Below, piece after piece: positions 19,785 to 27,750 of a DNA stretch of 64,000 nt. Each line of letters starts with the position of its first letter. Within the stretch, counting starts at the first letter, position 1. The stretch is from Rhodobacterales bacterium (lineage in GTDB: Bacteria > Pseudomonadota > Alphaproteobacteria > Rhizobiales > Stappiaceae): the NCBI GenBank assembly GCA_008107755.1, contig VIRH01000094.1, positions 62,001-126,000 on the forward strand, read 5' to 3'. Below the pieces are notes generated by a model. That model saw only the letters and a program-made list of their open reading frames with translations, made no database searches and was not told the DNA's origin. Both the position numbers and the translations under genes were made by a program.

Positions 19785-19792
19785 TGTCGACA
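19785..19792. promoter_or_regulatory. TGTCGACA palindrome upstream of the FCD regulator
   Basis: TGTCGACA, in the context TTTTTGTCGACAGAG, lies 57 bases before the regulator start. The same perfect palindrome occurs at 20734-20741 before the TRAP operon. FCD-type GntR regulators usually bind short palindromes of this form, so this is a likely autoregulatory site. Confidence 0.5.
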
Positions 19793-19849
19793 GAGTGTTT
19801 TTTTCTTGCTTCCTTGTCGGAACGCACAACGAAAGACGGAAACTGCATC

Positions 19850-20572
19850 ATGGCGCCCAGGCCACAGGAAGACCGCGAGACAAATGGCACCAAACCGAAG
19901 CGCGGGCTAGGTGTTTCGACCGTTCTGGAGACGCTCAAGCGCGAGATCCTGGAGCTGACACTGGCGCCGGGTAGCCCGATCGACGAATCCGAACTGTCAC
20001 AGCGGTTCAACATGTCGAGGACGCCGATCCGGGAGGCCTTGATCAAGCTTGCCAACGACGGCCTCGTGGTCACGCTGCCCAACCGCGCCACCATCGTCGC
20101 GCCGCTGGATTTCCTGGAGCTTCCGAGTTTCTACGATGCGCTGACCCTGATGTACCGGGTGACAACCCGCCTTGCCGCCCAGAACAGAACGAGCGCCGAA
20201 GTCGCCGGGATACGCGATCTGCAGCACCAGTATGCCGAGGCGGTGTCGAACAAGGACGTCTACCGGATGATCGAGGTCAACCGGCACTTCCATTCGGCAA
20301 TCGCCCGCGCCGGCAAGAACCGCTACTACACCGAACTCTTCGACAGGCTTCTGGACGAAGGCCGTCGCCTGCTGCGCTTCTACTACTCCTCCTTCAACGA
20401 TGAGCTGCCGGAAATCTATCTCGACGAGCATGAGCTGATGGTGTCCGCGATCGAGGCGGGCGACGTCGCCGAAGCCGACAGGATCGCCAAGCAGCATGCC
20501 GACCAGATCGTGCGTCAGATCCAGAGCTACATCGTCAACGACAGGCGCGTGAACGCGGACGTGGCGCTCTAG
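19850..20572 (+). CDS. GntR-family regulator with FCD domain
   Basis: A 240-residue regulator. The helix-turn-helix lies at about residues 22-90 (LTLAPGSPIDESELSQRF, NMSRTPIREALIKLANDGLV) and the all-helical FCD ligand-binding domain follows from about residue 98 (EVNRHFHSAIARAGKNRYY, with the metal-binding histidine pattern). The start at 19850 was chosen because the longer reading runs through the promoter and operator-like palindrome. The gene directly precedes the TRAP transporter operon, and both carry the TGTCGACA site, so it most likely controls uptake of the TRAP substrate. Confidence 0.9.
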   Translation: MAPRPQEDRETNGTKPKRGLGVSTVLETLKREILELTLAPGSPIDESELSQRFNMSRTPIREALIKLANDGLVVTLPNRATIVAPLDFLELPSFYDALTLMYRVTTRLAAQNRTSAEVAGIRDLQHQYAEAVSNKDVYRMIEVNRHFHSAIARAGKNRYYTELFDRLLDEGRRLLRFYYSSFNDELPEIYLDEHELMVSAIEAGDVAEADRIAKQHADQIVRQIQSYIVNDRRVNADVAL

Positions 20573-20632
20573 CCGGCGATTTTCAGAACGATATCTCCCG
20601 CTTGTTCTCGCCAAGAACCGTGTTGAACAAGC

Positions 20633-20668
20633 GGCCCGTGCTTCGAGACGGGCCGTCGGAACTCCTCA
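20633..20668. repeat. Palindromic repeat, family A (degenerate copy)
   Basis: GCCCGTGCTTCGAGACGGGC continues to ACTCCTCATG. The CTTCGAGAC core and the CCTCATG end match the copies at 4471-4515 and 26811-26853, while the middle is shortened. It lies between the FCD regulator and the TRAP operon. Confidence 0.65.
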
Positions 20669-20733
20669 TGCATTCGCGAAAAATTTCTCTTTCTTCAATA
20701 GCTTAGCTCTCGATTTCTTTTCTGAATTTTTTG

Positions 20734-20741
20734 TGTCGACA
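20734..20741. promoter_or_regulatory. TGTCGACA palindrome upstream of the TRAP operon
   Basis: TGTCGACA in the context TTGTGTCGACAAG lies in a strongly AT-rich promoter stretch (20700-20760), 115 bases before dctP. It is identical to the site before the adjacent FCD regulator gene, which makes it the best candidate operator for that protein. Confidence 0.55.
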
Positions 20742-20855
20742 AGAAATATTTTTTGCCCTAGCGTTTGATCGCGATGAATTTCCCGCCTGCCGACCCGGCG
20801 GGCGGCACCTTCCAGAGCGCGGGCGGAAGACCCGTGTGCCAGACAGGAGACATGA

Positions 20856-21917
20856 ATGTTCGATCGATTGAAGGCCTGGGGGCTTGCCGCCACCCTGCTG
20901 ACCGCCGCGATGCCGGCCTCGGCCCAGGAGGTCACCTGGCAGATTCCGACCTCCGTGCCGGAAGGCTCGCCATTCTACGTGAACTTTCTCGAGCGTTTCG
21001 CCGACAACGTCGACACGCTGACCGAAGGCCGCGTCGAGATCGAGCCGTTCGGTGCCGGCGTGCTGGTGCCCGCACTGCAGGTCTATGACGGCGTGCGCGA
21101 CGGTGTCATCAAGGCCGGCCATTCGACGCCGAGCTACCGCGTCAACCAGGACCCGATCAACGCCATCTTCGCCGGCTTTCCGGGCGGCATGGGTCCGGAA
21201 GCCTATATCACCTGGATCTATGAGGACGGCGGCAAGGAAGCACTTTACGACCTGCGCGCCAAGGAAGGCTTCAAGAGCCTGATCGTCGGTATCGGATCCT
21301 CTGAAATCATGGCGCATTCCAATGTGCCGGTTCAAAAGGCCGAGGACCTCAAGGGCCTGAAATACCGTACGTCCGGCCCCTGGGCGGAAGTCATGCGGGA
21401 ATACTTCGGCGCCGTGCCGACGGTGGTGCCGCCGGGAGAAATCTACACACTGCTGCAGCGCAAGGGTGTCGACCTGATCGAGTGGGGCCCGCCGTCCGGC
21501 AACCTGCCCGAAGGTTTCCATGAGGCCGCGAAATACATCATCGTTCCCGGCGTCCACCAGCCGACCTTCCTCTGGGAAGTCGTCCTGAAGCAGGAAACCT
21601 GGGACGCGATCGATGACGATCTGAAGCCCCTGATCGAAAAAGCTGCCGAGCTGACCACCATGGAAGGCCTGATCCACTTTTATTCGGCAGATATCAAGGC
21701 GCTGAAAACCTACGCCGAAGGCAAGAACGAGATCATCACGCTCGATCCGGAGTTCGTCACCGAACTCTCCGCCGCCGGCAAGGACTGGATCTCCAAGAAG
21801 GCTGCCTCCGAAAAGGAAGCCGGCAAGCCGGAAATGGCCGACCTTCTCGCCAACTACATGGCATTCCTGGATGAGTGGTCTGCCCAGAGCAGCTACCTTA
21901 TCCGGAACCAGGACTAA
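20856..21917 (+). CDS. TRAP transporter substrate-binding protein (DctP family)
   Basis: A 353-residue periplasmic binding protein with signal peptide MFDRLKAWGLAATLLTAAMPASA (cut after residue 23). The conserved carboxylate-binding arginine lies in KYRTSGPW (about residues 169-176), and PGEIYTLLQRKGVDLIEWGP (about 192-211) is the DctP signature; this form resembles TakP-like proteins that bind 2-keto or hydroxy acids. It heads the dctPQM set, and the small permease starts 21 bases after its stop. The substrate is probably an organic acid, perhaps one processed by the DHDPS-family enzyme downstream. Confidence 0.92.
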   Translation: MFDRLKAWGLAATLLTAAMPASAQEVTWQIPTSVPEGSPFYVNFLERFADNVDTLTEGRVEIEPFGAGVLVPALQVYDGVRDGVIKAGHSTPSYRVNQDPINAIFAGFPGGMGPEAYITWIYEDGGKEALYDLRAKEGFKSLIVGIGSSEIMAHSNVPVQKAEDLKGLKYRTSGPWAEVMREYFGAVPTVVPPGEIYTLLQRKGVDLIEWGPPSGNLPEGFHEAAKYIIVPGVHQPTFLWEVVLKQETWDAIDDDLKPLIEKAAELTTMEGLIHFYSADIKALKTYAEGKNEIITLDPEFVTELSAAGKDWISKKAASEKEAGKPEMADLLANYMAFLDEWSAQSSYLIRNQD

Positions 21918-21938
21918 GCCTTCAGGGACGTGAGCAGG

Positions 21939-22454
21939 ATGTCAGCACTCTTCAAAGCCGTCGACGCGTTTTCCAGGTTTCTTTCCCGGATCGCTGAGGC
22001 CGTTGCCCTCATCCTGGTCGCTTCCATGATCTACGAAGTGGCGGCGCGCTATGTCTTCAGCGCGCCGACCATCTGGGCCTTCGACATTTCCTACATGTGC
22101 ACGGGAACGCTGTTTGTTCTCGGCGCGGCCCATGCCCTCAGGCAGGATGCCCACGTACGGATCGATTTTCTGGCGCAGAAGATGCCGCCTCGCCTGCGGC
22201 AGATCATCGAAGGCATAGTCTTCGTCGTGCTGCTGGCTCCCATCTATGGCGGCCTTTCCTGGTTCGGAATCACGCGCGCTTGGCGTGCGTTCACGACCTC
22301 CGAAGTGGAAATGGTCAGCCCCTGGGCCCCGCTGATGTGGCCCTTCTACTCTCTGCTCGCGATCGGTCTTGTCGCCTTCACGCTGCAGATCCTCATTCAC
22401 GGCCTGCGCGCCTTCGGCGGCACCGTCGACCAAGACTTCCAGTTGAAAGCCTGA
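21939..22454 (+). CDS. TRAP transporter small permease (DctQ)
   Basis: A 171-residue inner-membrane protein with four hydrophobic segments, including LILVASMIYEVAARYVF and the DctQ-type region FLARDAHVRID-like text (ALRQDAHVRIDFLAQKMPP). The ATG at 21939 has AGGGA 9 bases upstream; a GTG three codons earlier is a possible alternative. It is followed after 4 bases by the large permease, so the subunits are made together. Confidence 0.9.
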   Translation: MSALFKAVDAFSRFLSRIAEAVALILVASMIYEVAARYVFSAPTIWAFDISYMCTGTLFVLGAAHALRQDAHVRIDFLAQKMPPRLRQIIEGIVFVVLLAPIYGGLSWFGITRAWRAFTTSEVEMVSPWAPLMWPFYSLLAIGLVAFTLQILIHGLRAFGGTVDQDFQLKA

Positions 22455-22458
22455 CGCG

Positions 22459-23772
22459 ATGTCCGTTGCCGCCTTCATGTTTCCGCTGCTGTTCGCACTC
22501 GTGCTGGCGGGCATTCCCATCGCCCTGGCACTGACCATCGTTTCGGCGGGTGCCGGTTATCTCGTTTTCGGACCGAATGTCTTTGCGCAGCTCTACGGCT
22601 CCTTCTATTCGGCCGCGACAAACTTCATCCTGGCCGCGATCCCGATGTTCGTGCTGATGGGCGCCATTCTGGAGCGGTCCGGCATCGCCGAACGCCTGTT
22701 CAAGGTGATGCAGATCTGGCTCGGGCGCCTCCCGGGCGGACTGGCCATTGCCACCATCGCCATGGGCGCCGTTTTCGCGGCGGCCGCCGGCGTCGTCGGC
22801 GCCGTGGAAGTCATGATCGGCATGATGGCCATCCCGGCCATGCAGAAGTTCCGCTATTCCAACAGCCTGATTTCCGGCACGATCTGCGCCGGTGGCTCTC
22901 TCGGCACCATGATCCCGCCCTCCGTCATCGCGGTGATGTATGCCTCGCTGGCGCAGATGTCCGTGGGCGAGCTGTTGGCCGGAATGATGCTTCCGGGCCT
23001 GCTGATGGTGGTCCTCTTCATCATCTTCCTCATGCTGCACGGCCTGATCTGGCCGCCGGAAAACGCCGGGGTACAGACGGAAACCGTCGACATGCCGATG
23101 GGCGAGAAATTGCGCCTGACGGTGACCTCTCTGCTGCCGATATGTGCTCTGATCTTCGCCGTGCTCGGATCGCTGCTGGCGGGGATCGCCTCGCCAACGG
23201 AAGCAGCCTCCGTCGGCGCGGTCGGCGCTCTTCTGCTTTGCGTTGCCTACGGCCGGTTCTCCTTTGGCATGCTGCGGGAGTCGCTTCAGATCACCGTGCG
23301 TATTTCCGCGATGATCCTGCTCATCGTGGCTGCCGGCACCATGTTCATGGGCACCTTCGCCGCCAACGGCGGCTCGCGTCTGATCCGCTCGGCAGTCGAG
23401 AACATCGGCATGGGCGAAGCGGGGATCATCGTCTTCTTCCTGATCATCGTCTTCCTGCTCGGTTTCGTTCTGGACTGGACGGCGAATGTCCTCATCTGCG
23501 TGCCGCTGTTCACCCCGATCATCCGGCAGGCGGGCATCGACCCCGTCTGGTTCGGCACCCTGGTGATCATCGTGATCCAGACCAGTTACCTGACCCCGCC
23601 GATGGCCTCCTCCATCTTCTATCTCAAATCCATCGCTCCACCGGACATGACCTACGGGCAGATGTGCCGGGGCGTGGTACCTTTCATCCTGCTGCAGCTT
23701 GCGACGCTGGCGCTGGTGGCGCTGTTCCCTGCGCTTGCCACCTGGCTGCCGGATCAGATTGTCGGCTTCTGA
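22459..23772 (+). CDS. TRAP transporter large permease (DctM)
   Basis: A 437-residue inner-membrane protein with about 12 hydrophobic segments, the sodium-coupled transport subunit of the TRAP system. Recognisable DctM text includes AAIPMFVLMGAILERSGIAERLF, split about residues 58-80, and GGSLGTMIPPSVIAVMYA (about 149-166), plus SYLTPPMASSIFYLKS near the end. The length is standard. About 105 bases separate it from the DHDPS-family gene, which may be on the same transcript. Confidence 0.94.
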   Translation: MSVAAFMFPLLFALVLAGIPIALALTIVSAGAGYLVFGPNVFAQLYGSFYSAATNFILAAIPMFVLMGAILERSGIAERLFKVMQIWLGRLPGGLAIATIAMGAVFAAAAGVVGAVEVMIGMMAIPAMQKFRYSNSLISGTICAGGSLGTMIPPSVIAVMYASLAQMSVGELLAGMMLPGLLMVVLFIIFLMLHGLIWPPENAGVQTETVDMPMGEKLRLTVTSLLPICALIFAVLGSLLAGIASPTEAASVGAVGALLLCVAYGRFSFGMLRESLQITVRISAMILLIVAAGTMFMGTFAANGGSRLIRSAVENIGMGEAGIIVFFLIIVFLLGFVLDWTANVLICVPLFTPIIRQAGIDPVWFGTLVIIVIQTSYLTPPMASSIFYLKSIAPPDMTYGQMCRGVVPFILLQLATLALVALFPALATWLPDQIVGF

Positions 23773-23877
23773 CGGAATACCGGAAACACTAGACCCATCG
23801 ACCGAAACCAATACGCCGGCAAGAACCCGTCCCTGGACACCAGGGAGCCTTGCGGCGGATCAACAAAGGAAAGAAAA

Positions 23878-24837
23878 ATGGCTGAGGAAACCTTCACCGG
23901 CTGCATGCCCGCCCTGATGACTCCCTGCAAGGCCGACCGGACGCCGGATTTCGACGCTCTGGTCAAGAAGGGCAAGGAGCTGATCGAGGCCGGCATGTCT
24001 GCCGTCATCTATTGCGGTTCCATGGGCGACTGGCCGCTCCTGACCGACGAACAGCGCAAGGAAGGCGTTGCCCGCCTCGTTTCGGCCGGCGTTCCGACAA
24101 TCGTGGGGACCGGCGCCATCAACACTGCAAGCGCGGTGGGCCTGGCGGCCCATGCGGCCGAAGTCGGCGCGAAAGGCCTGATGGTCATCCCGCGTGTGTT
24201 GTCGCGCGGAACATCATCCATCGCGCAGAAGGCTCACTTCAAGGCCATCCTGACGGCGGCAAAGGCTCTTCCTGCCGTCATCTACAACAGCCCCTACTAC
24301 GGCTTCGCAACCCGCGCCGATCTCTTCTTCGAGCTGCGCAGCGAACATTCGAACCTGGTCGGCTTCAAGGAATTCGGCGGCGCCGCCGATCTGCGCTATG
24401 CCGCGGAGAACATCACCTCTCGCAGCGATGACATCTCGCTGATGATCGGGGTGGATACCAACGTGTTCCACGGCTTCGTCAACTGCGGTGCCAACGGCGC
24501 GATCACCGGCATCGGCAATGCCCTGCCGAAGGAAGTCCTGCATCTGACGCGCCTGTGCCAGATGGCTGCGGCCGGCAACGCCGAGGCACGGGTGAAAGCA
24601 AAGGAACTGGACGAGGCGCTGCATGTGCTGTCCACGTTCGATGAAGGCCCTGACCTGGTGCTCTTCTACAAACGCCTGATGGTTCTGACCGGCGACACCG
24701 CCTATGAACTTCACTTCAACGAAAGCGACGCCCTGACCGACGCGCAGCGCAACTATCTCGATGCGCAGTACGAGCTGTTCCGGACCTGGTACGCCGACTG
24801 GAGCAAGCAGCCGGGCGTCGTCGCCGAGGCGGCTTGA
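23878..24837 (+). CDS. DHDPS/N-acetylneuraminate-lyase-family aldolase or deaminase
   Basis: A 319-residue class I aldolase-fold protein. The Schiff-base lysine is Lys164 (NLVGFKEFGG) and the catalytic tyrosine is Tyr136 (AVIYNSPYYG). The usual carboxylate-binding GTTGE loop is replaced by GSMGD (47-51), so the substrate is not that of DapA. One family role that fits the context is 1-pyrroline-4-hydroxy-2-carboxylate deaminase of hydroxyproline breakdown, or another 2-keto-acid lyase. No hydroxyproline epimerase or oxidase is in the window, so this is open. GGAAAG precedes the ATG. It follows the TRAP permease and is probably cotranscribed. Confidence 0.8.
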   Translation: MAEETFTGCMPALMTPCKADRTPDFDALVKKGKELIEAGMSAVIYCGSMGDWPLLTDEQRKEGVARLVSAGVPTIVGTGAINTASAVGLAAHAAEVGAKGLMVIPRVLSRGTSSIAQKAHFKAILTAAKALPAVIYNSPYYGFATRADLFFELRSEHSNLVGFKEFGGAADLRYAAENITSRSDDISLMIGVDTNVFHGFVNCGANGAITGIGNALPKEVLHLTRLCQMAAAGNAEARVKAKELDEALHVLSTFDEGPDLVLFYKRLMVLTGDTAYELHFNESDALTDAQRNYLDAQYELFRTWYADWSKQPGVVAEAA

Positions 24838-25231
24838 TCACACCCATCAGGACGTGAAATGGCTCTGCCGGACATGTCCGGTCTCAAACGTCTGCACACC
24901 TTTAGGCAGCCCTGTTTGAGACCCCGGCAGACGTAAAAGACGCGAAGCCCCTTTGATCGGCTGGGAAGTCAGAGCAAAGGGGCTCGCCGCAGCGGGTGGA
25001 CTGCACCGCTGCCCCTTTCCGCCGCAGTGTTTCGCGCGCGAGAAACCGGATGCGCCTTTTCGAGAAATTGGATACTCATGATCTACCTACCGCGAAGCAG
25101 GTGGCAGATCATGCGGCTGAAAGCCGTCCTGCGGCGTTCCGTCACCACCCGGAACGAGTGATGCCTCCCTGCGTTCGCTCATGAGATATCCCGCCCGCGG
25201 GCGGCAAAAACGTGATCAAGGGAGTGACTCA
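24838..25231. other. 394-bp gap with two hairpins, no convincing gene
   Basis: Two perfect 10-bp inverted repeats follow the lyase gene: GGTCTCAAAC (24880-24889) with GTTTGAGACC (24914-24923), then AGCCCCTTTG (24946-24955) with CAAAGGGGCT (24975-24984). Neither is followed by a long T run. The remaining 250 bases show no frame with recognisable protein features and presumably hold the gabD promoter. The hairpins may end the TRAP-lyase transcript. Confidence 0.6.
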
Positions 25232-26716
25232 ATGACAGCCTCATCCAAAACCCTGACCGAGCGGCTCAAGCGGTCCGACCTCTTGTGCACCGAGGCCTTC
25301 GTCGGCGGCGACTGGGTCGGCAAGGCCTCCTCCGGCAAGACGTTCGACGTTACAAATCCGGCGAACGGCGACCTGATCGCAACCCTTCCCGACCTCGGCA
25401 ACGAGGAAATCCGCAAGGCGATCGATGATGCCCACAAGGCACAAAAGGGCTGGGCTGCAAAGACCGGAAAGGAGCGCGCCGGTGTCCTGCGCAAATGGTT
25501 CGACCTGATGGTCGAGAATGCTGACGACCTTGGCGCGATCCTGACCGCGGAAATGGGCAAGCCCTTTGCCGAAGCACGCGGTGAGATCCTTTACGGCGCA
25601 AGCTTCATCGAGTGGTTCTCGGAAGAGGCAAAGCGCGTTTATGGGGACGTCATCCCGGGCCACCAGGAAGACAAGCGCATCGTCGTCCTGAAGCAGCCCG
25701 TTGGAGTGGTCGCTTCCATCACGCCGTGGAATTTTCCGAACGCAATGATTGCCCGCAAGGTCGGCCCTGCCCTTGCCGTCGGCTGCGCCTTCGTTTCAAA
25801 ACCTGCAAGCGAAACGCCGCTGTCCGCCCTTGCCATGGCGAAGCTTGCCGAAGAGGCCGGGTTGCCGAAGGGCCTCTTCTCCGTGGTGACATCCACGGAT
25901 TCCGCCGGTACCGGCGAGGAGTTCTGCTCCAACGACAAGATCCGCAAGATCACCTTCACGGGCTCCACCCAGGTGGGCCGCATTCTTCTGCGCCAGGCGG
26001 CGGACAAGGTTCTGAAGGCATCGATGGAACTCGGCGGCAACGCCCCCTTCATCGTCTTCGACGACGCGGACCTCGATGCGGCGGTCGAAGGGGCGATGAT
26101 CTCGAAATATCGCAACAACGGCCAGACCTGCGTCTGTGCCAACCGTATCTATGTGCAGGCCGGCGTCTATGATGCCTTTGCCAAGAAACTGGCCGACGCC
26201 GCCTCCAAGATGAAGGTCGGTGACGGGTTCGAGGAGGGCGTGGCCGCAGGCCCGCTGATCAGCGAAAAGGCTCTGGATAAGGTCGAGGACCATGTCGCCG
26301 ACGCCCTGTCGAAAGGCGCCGAACTCCTGACCGGCGGCGATCGGCACGAAAAGGGCGGGACGTTTTACCAGCCGACGGTTCTGACCGGCGTGACCAAGGA
26401 GATGAAGGTCGCTTCGGAAGAAACCTTCGGCCCTGTCGCACCTTTGTTCAAATTCGACAGCGTCGACGATGTCATCGAGCAGGCCAACGACACCATCTTC
26501 GGCCTCGCCTCCTATTTCTACGCCCGCGACCTTTCCCGCGTCTGGCGCGTCGCCGAGGCTCTGGAATACGGCATGGTGGGCATCAACACCGGCCTGATCT
26601 CAACCGAAGTCGCTCCCTTCGGCGGCGTCAAGCAGTCCGGCCTTGGCCGCGAGGGCTCCAAGTACGGCACGGACGACTTCACCGAGATCAAGTATCTCTG
26701 CTTCGGCGGGATCTAA
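25232..26716 (+). CDS. gabD: NAD(P)-dependent succinate-semialdehyde dehydrogenase (GabD)
   Basis: A 494-residue aldehyde dehydrogenase closely resembling E. coli GabD along its length, e.g. GEILYGASFIEWFSEEAKR, QPVGVVASITPWNFPNAMI, and the ending GREGSKYGTDDFTEIKYLC. The catalytic cysteine is Cys300 (NNGQTCVCANR) and the general base is Glu266 (MELGGNAPF). It oxidises succinate semialdehyde to succinate; a related activity on 2-oxoglutarate semialdehyde is possible. The start at 25232 has GGGAG 7 bases upstream. It is separated from the lyase gene by 394 bases with hairpins, so it probably has its own promoter. Confidence 0.9.
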   Translation: MTASSKTLTERLKRSDLLCTEAFVGGDWVGKASSGKTFDVTNPANGDLIATLPDLGNEEIRKAIDDAHKAQKGWAAKTGKERAGVLRKWFDLMVENADDLGAILTAEMGKPFAEARGEILYGASFIEWFSEEAKRVYGDVIPGHQEDKRIVVLKQPVGVVASITPWNFPNAMIARKVGPALAVGCAFVSKPASETPLSALAMAKLAEEAGLPKGLFSVVTSTDSAGTGEEFCSNDKIRKITFTGSTQVGRILLRQAADKVLKASMELGGNAPFIVFDDADLDAAVEGAMISKYRNNGQTCVCANRIYVQAGVYDAFAKKLADAASKMKVGDGFEEGVAAGPLISEKALDKVEDHVADALSKGAELLTGGDRHEKGGTFYQPTVLTGVTKEMKVASEETFGPVAPLFKFDSVDDVIEQANDTIFGLASYFYARDLSRVWRVAEALEYGMVGINTGLISTEVAPFGGVKQSGLGREGSKYGTDDFTEIKYLCFGGI

Positions 26717-26729
26717 CACGGTCTGAAAA

Positions 26730-26756
26730 GGAAAGCGGGGTTATGCCTCGCTTTCC
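26730..26756 (+). terminator. Hairpin after gabD
   Basis: GGAAAGCG (26730-26737) pairs with CGCTTTCC (26749-26756) with an inner GG/CC extension. It lies 13 bases after the gabD stop. The stem resembles the one after pcaG. There is no clear T tract, so it is a weak terminator candidate. Confidence 0.4.
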
Positions 26757-26810
26757 GACCCCTGCATTGAAGCGCCATTGCTGGAGAGATTGCCGTCATC
26801 GGAGTATGCC

Positions 26811-27042
26811 GCCCATGCTTCGAGACGGGCCTTCGGCCCTCCTCAGCATGAGGAGGAGTGGAGGAAAGGCGTCGGGAAGGGAACTGGGGCTGGAACTGGG
26901 TCTGGAGCGGGTGCGGGATAGCAGCAGCATCGCGGCCGGATAGCAGCGGATTGGTCATTCCCAACTAACCTCGCCCAACTAACCTCGCAACAAATTCCCC
27001 CTCATCCTGAGGAAGCGCGAAGCGCTGTCTCGAAGGATGGGC
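26811..27042. repeat. Two palindromic repeats, family A (copies at 26811-26853 and 26997-27042)
   Basis: The first reads from GCCCATGCTTCGAGACGGGC to CCTCAGCATGAGG, the second from CCCCTCATCCTGAGGAAGCG to TCTCGAAGGATGGGCC in the opposite orientation. They sit in the 382-bp gap between the convergent gabD and racemase-like genes. A purine-rich tract with a GGAACTGGGGCTGGAACTGG-type near repeat (26879-26910) lies between them. No gene was recognised in this gap. Confidence 0.8.
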
Positions 27043-27098
27043 CACACACACCTTCTTTCAACCCTAACGAAGCCGACCGAACGGGCAGGACCCGCCGT

Positions 27099-27740
27099 CT
27101 AGGAAAGCATCTTCGCGAGCCGGCGAGCAGCTTCGGGCACCGGCTCGATCAGGGGAACGGACACCCTGTCCGCCAGAGTTCGAGCAGCAACTGCCAACGG
27201 TCCGCCGCCAATCAGGATGGCTTCCGCGCCGTCGAGACGAATTGCGTTGTCGATGGCTGCGGCGAGACGGCTGACCAGAAGCTCCGGATCGGCCATGGTC
27301 TCCATGAGATTGCCGTCGGTGAGGCGGACGGAGGCAAGTTGAGGTCCGATGCCATAACTGGCTGCGCGCTTTTCGATTGCCTTGACCAGATCCGGCGTCG
27401 TCGTCACGACGGAGAACCACCTGCCTCCTTCTGCCGCGGCGAGCATGCCCGACTGGGCGATGCCGACGACGGGGACCGACAGCTTCTGGGAGAGCGCTTC
27501 CAGCCCCGGATCGCCGAAGGCGGCGACAATCACCCCTTCCAGCCCCTCGACTGCCCCGTAATCGATGGAAAGCACCGCGTCAGCGGCAACAGCGAGAGCC
27601 TCCTCATTGCTGATCAGGGGCGCGCCGAACGGTGCCGTGAAGCCGGTGACGGGAGCAGCGGGAAGTGCGCCGCGCGCGATCGCCACCATCGCGTCCGTCG
27701 TCGCTTGCGAGGTGTTCGGATTGACCAGTGCGATCGTCAT
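27099..27740 (-). CDS. Asp/Glu/hydantoin racemase-family protein without cysteines
   Basis: A 213-residue protein with the family opening MTIALVNPNTSQATTDAM and the two half-domains of the aspartate/glutamate/hydantoin racemase fold. Racemases in this family use two cysteines. Here the first site reads VAAFGDPGLEAL instead of CFGDPG, and the second reads ILIGGGPLA. The whole protein contains no cysteine, so it cannot be a two-cysteine racemase. It may be a decarboxylase- or isomerase-like member, a binding protein or inactive. It is the last gene of the minus-strand operon, 10 bases after the N-carbamoylase-like gene. Confidence 0.8.
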   Translation of the reverse strand: MTIALVNPNTSQATTDAMVAIARGALPAAPVTGFTAPFGAPLISNEEALAVAADAVLSIDYGAVEGLEGVIVAAFGDPGLEALSQKLSVPVVGIAQSGMLAAAEGGRWFSVVTTTPDLVKAIEKRAASYGIGPQLASVRLTDGNLMETMADPELLVSRLAAAIDNAIRLDGAEAILIGGGPLAVAARTLADRVSVPLIEPVPEAARRLAKMLS

Positions 27741-27750
27741 GCGAGGGCCG

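Noticed and set aside
24996-25184. 62-codon frame in the gap before gabD
   Set aside because: Short, without a ribosome site or family features; it lies between the hairpins and the gabD start.
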